A stretch of DNA of 8,453 bases from Acidimicrobiales bacterium (GTDB lineage: Bacteria > Actinomycetota > Acidimicrobiia > Acidimicrobiales > VFJN01): assembly GCA_016936035.1 (NCBI GenBank), contig JAFGPU010000041.1, positions 1 to 8,453 on the forward strand, written 5' to 3'. The translations under genes and the position numbers were made by a program. The first letter of the stretch is position 1. Each line of letters opens with the position of its first letter. Of the stretch, positions 7,072 through 8,453 are shown in pieces. The notes below the pieces were generated by a model that was not told the origin of the DNA, made no database searches, and worked only from the letters and a program-made list of their open reading frames with translations.

Positions 7072-7178
7072 GCGAGACGGGCCCCCAGTTGCATGGTCGG
7101 GCGCGTGCGGGCGCCCACTCGTGTCCCTGCGCACGCGACCGGGTCAGGTCGCGCACGCAGGGACAGAGGTTAGGTCGT
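7072..7178. other. Intergenic region between the thiolase and acyltransferase genes
   Basis: This 107-bp gap separates two leftward genes. Apart from the long hairpin annotated separately it holds a short GC palindrome (GGGCGCCC, 7110-7117) and a G-rich stretch about 10 bases before the acyltransferase ATG (minus strand GGGGG) that may serve as a weak ribosome binding site. If the hairpin terminates the thiolase transcript, the acyltransferase promoter has to sit within about 50 bases of its ATG, in or next to the hairpin. I see no clear -10 or -35 there, so read-through from the thiolase gene remains possible. Confidence 0.5.
7122..7165 (-). terminator. Long hairpin downstream of the thiolase gene, probable terminator
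   Basis: Arms 7122-7140 and 7147-7165 are inverted repeats: 17 of 19 positions pair, with a 2-base internal mismatch, around a 6-base loop. On the plus strand the left arm reads TGTCCCTGCGCACGCGACC. The hairpin begins 13 bases past the thiolase stop codon (complement of 7179-7181) in the direction of transcription, the usual place for a terminator. No U-tract follows, as is frequent in high-GC actinobacteria. It covers the GTG at 7134, which argues against that codon as the start of the acyltransferase. Confidence 0.7.
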
Positions 7179-8357
7179 TCAGACCGACAGCAGGATGGCG
7201 TCGCCCTGTCCGCCGCCGCCGCACAGCGCCGCGGCGCCCGTGCCGCCGCCCCGCCGCTTGAGCTCGTGCATGAGCGTGAGTGCGAGACGGGTGCCCGACA
7301 TGCCGACCGGGTGGCCGAGGGCGATGGCGCCGCCGTTGACGTTGACGACCTCGTCGGTGATGCCGAGGTCGGTCATCGAGGCCAGGCCCACGGCGGCGAA
7401 CGCCTCGTTGAGCTCGAACAGGTCGATGTCGCCCACCGACTTTCCGGCGCTCTCGAGAGCGGCGTTGATCGCCCGCGACGGCTGCGTGAGCAGCGACGGG
7501 TCGGGTCCGGCCACCTGGCCGTAGCCGAGGATCTCGCCCAGCGGCTGCACCCCGAGGCGCTCGGCCGTCGCCTTCGACACGACGATGACCGCGGCGGCGC
7601 CGTCGGAGATCTGCGAGGCGTTGCCGGCGGTGATGTTGCCGGCCTTGTCGAACGCGGGCCGCAGCTTGCTCAGCGAGTCGGTGGTGGTGCCGGGGCGCAC
7701 GCCCTCGTCGGTGTCGACCACCACCGGGTCGCCCTTGCGCTGCGGGACCTCGACCGGGACGATCTCGTCCGCGAAGCGGCCCTCCTTGATGGCCGCCGCC
7801 GCCCGCTCGTGCGACTTGGCCGCCAGGTCGTCCTGCGGGGCGCGCTCGAGGCCGGCGGACGCCGCGTACCTCTCGGTGCCGGCACCCATCGCGACCTGGT
7901 CGAACGCGCAGAACAGACCGTCGTACATCATCGAGTCGACGACCGACTTGTCACCGAGGCGGTAGCCCTCGCGGGCGCCGGGGAGCAGGTAGGGCGCCTG
8001 GGTCATCGACTCCATGCCGCCGGCGACCACGATGTCGGCCGCGCCGGACTGGATCAGCAGATCGGCGAGGAAGATGGCGTTCAGGCCCGACAGGCAGACC
8101 TTGTTGACGGTGGTGGCGGGCACCGTCATGGGGATGCCGGCGTTGGCGCCGGCCTGGCGGGCGGTGATCTGCCCGGCACCGGCCTGCAGCACCTGCCCCA
8201 TGAACACGTAGTCGACCTGGTCGGGCTCGACCCCGGCGCGGTCGAGAGCGGCCTTGATGGCGAAGCCGCCGAGGTCGGTGGCGGCGAAGCCGCCCAGCGC
8301 ACCGGAGAGCTTGCCGATGGGCGTGCGGGCACCCGCCAGGATCACGGAACCAGCCAT
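7179..8357 (-). CDS. Acetyl-CoA C-acetyltransferase (thiolase family, 392 aa)
   Basis: This cytoplasmic thiolase condenses two acetyl-CoA to acetoacetyl-CoA or runs the reverse thiolytic step of beta-oxidation. The N-terminal signature is VILAGARTPIGKLSG. The nucleophilic cysteine is in NKVCLSGLNA (Cys88), followed by VVAGGMESMTQAPYLLPG. The second half has GNASQISDGAAAV and NEAFA (317-321), the catalytic histidine in GGAIALGHPVGMSG (His349), and the second active cysteine in LCGGGGQGDA (Cys379). All catalytic residues are present and the length is normal for the biosynthetic-type family. Two in-frame ATGs lie 9 bases apart. I chose the second (8355-8357) because GGGGG at 8367-8371 is 9 bases upstream of it but abuts the first (8364-8366), and MAGSVILAG resembles usual family N-termini. 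With no other fatty-acid gene in view, the pathway cannot be narrowed. Confidence 0.93.
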   Translation of the reverse strand: MAGSVILAGARTPIGKLSGALGGFAATDLGGFAIKAALDRAGVEPDQVDYVFMGQVLQAGAGQITARQAGANAGIPMTVPATTVNKVCLSGLNAIFLADLLIQSGAADIVVAGGMESMTQAPYLLPGAREGYRLGDKSVVDSMMYDGLFCAFDQVAMGAGTERYAASAGLERAPQDDLAAKSHERAAAAIKEGRFADEIVPVEVPQRKGDPVVVDTDEGVRPGTTTDSLSKLRPAFDKAGNITAGNASQISDGAAAVIVVSKATAERLGVQPLGEILGYGQVAGPDPSLLTQPSRAINAALESAGKSVGDIDLFELNEAFAAVGLASMTDLGITDEVVNVNGGAIALGHPVGMSGTRLALTLMHELKRRGGGTGAAALCGGGGQGDAILLSV

Positions 8358-8366
8358 GGTGGCCAT

Positions 8367-8371
8367 CCCCC
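8367..8371 (-). promoter_or_regulatory. Probable ribosome binding site that decides the thiolase start
   Basis: On the minus strand the region reads CCTTGGGGG followed by ATGGCCACCATG. The G-run directly touches the first ATG but is 9 bases from the second, so it can only serve the second. This supports a 392-residue rather than 395-residue protein. Confidence 0.5.
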
Positions 8372-8403
8372 AAGGAAGTGGACGTCTGGGACGCTCAGAA
8401 GCC

Positions 8404-8409
8404 TATCTA
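8404..8409 (-). promoter_or_regulatory. Possible -10 element of the thiolase promoter
   Basis: Minus-strand TAGATA lies 46 bases before the chosen thiolase ATG, in the least GC-rich part of the window (about 8370-8435). Its spacing would give a 5' leader of roughly 40 bases. No good -35 hexamer is present 16-18 bases upstream. An alternative reading is a stress-sigma-type GGGTA element (minus strand GGGGTAG) with an over-long spacer to GACT. The position is reasonable but the match is weak. Confidence 0.25.
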
Positions 8410-8453
8410 CCCCGCGTAACATCGCAGAAAGTCGGCTCGTGGCCCCGCCGTGC

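Noticed and set aside
1..8453. Search for tRNA/rRNA genes, CRISPR repeats, insertion-sequence ends, integrases or defence genes.
   Set aside because: None was recognised; base composition and codon use look uniform across all genes, with no sign of recent insertion.

Overview
The window is about 8.5 kb of very GC-rich DNA (around 70% by eye) with strong G/C preference at third codon positions, several GTG starts, and iniA/iniC-type dynamin genes. This suggests a high-GC actinobacterium. The mix of an Ini-type dynamin pair, a FecR-domain membrane protein, a large acyltransferase-SGNH protein and a degradative-type thiolase would fit Mycobacteriales or Acidimicrobiia-like lineages. The sequence alone does not fix the order.

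Left half, plus strand (1-5001): the window opens on the last 36 codons of an acidic, Asp/Ser/Asn-rich protein that resembles the low-complexity tail of IniB-like proteins. A 126-bp gap holding a near-perfect 15-bp hairpin follows, then a good Shine-Dalgarno and three tightly packed genes. These are an IniA-like dynamin GTPase (626 aa), an IniC-like dynamin GTPase (495 aa, 4-bp overlap) and a single-pass membrane protein with a FecR-type extracytoplasmic domain (464 aa, 2 bp between stop and start). The gene order and the lengths of the two GTPases match the mycobacterial iniBAC locus. The likely job is membrane remodelling or repair under cell-envelope stress, with the FecR protein as a membrane-anchored partner. 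That last link is inference.

Right half, minus strand (5005-8357): two genes point leftward, converging on the ini operon with 3 bp between the facing stop codons. The first transcribed is an acetyl-CoA acetyltransferase-type thiolase (392 aa). A long hairpin just after its stop probably terminates it. Next comes an OafA-type membrane O-acyltransferase with a C-terminal SGNH domain (688 aa), which probably acylates an envelope glycan. It shares an envelope theme with the ini operon but is on the opposite strand and is probably an independent unit.

No tRNA, rRNA, CRISPR array, transposase, integrase or prophage gene is visible. No stretch longer than about 130 bp lacks a gene. The main point of interest is the three-gene coupling of two bacterial dynamins with a FecR-domain membrane protein carrying an uncharacterised cysteine-containing C-terminal domain.
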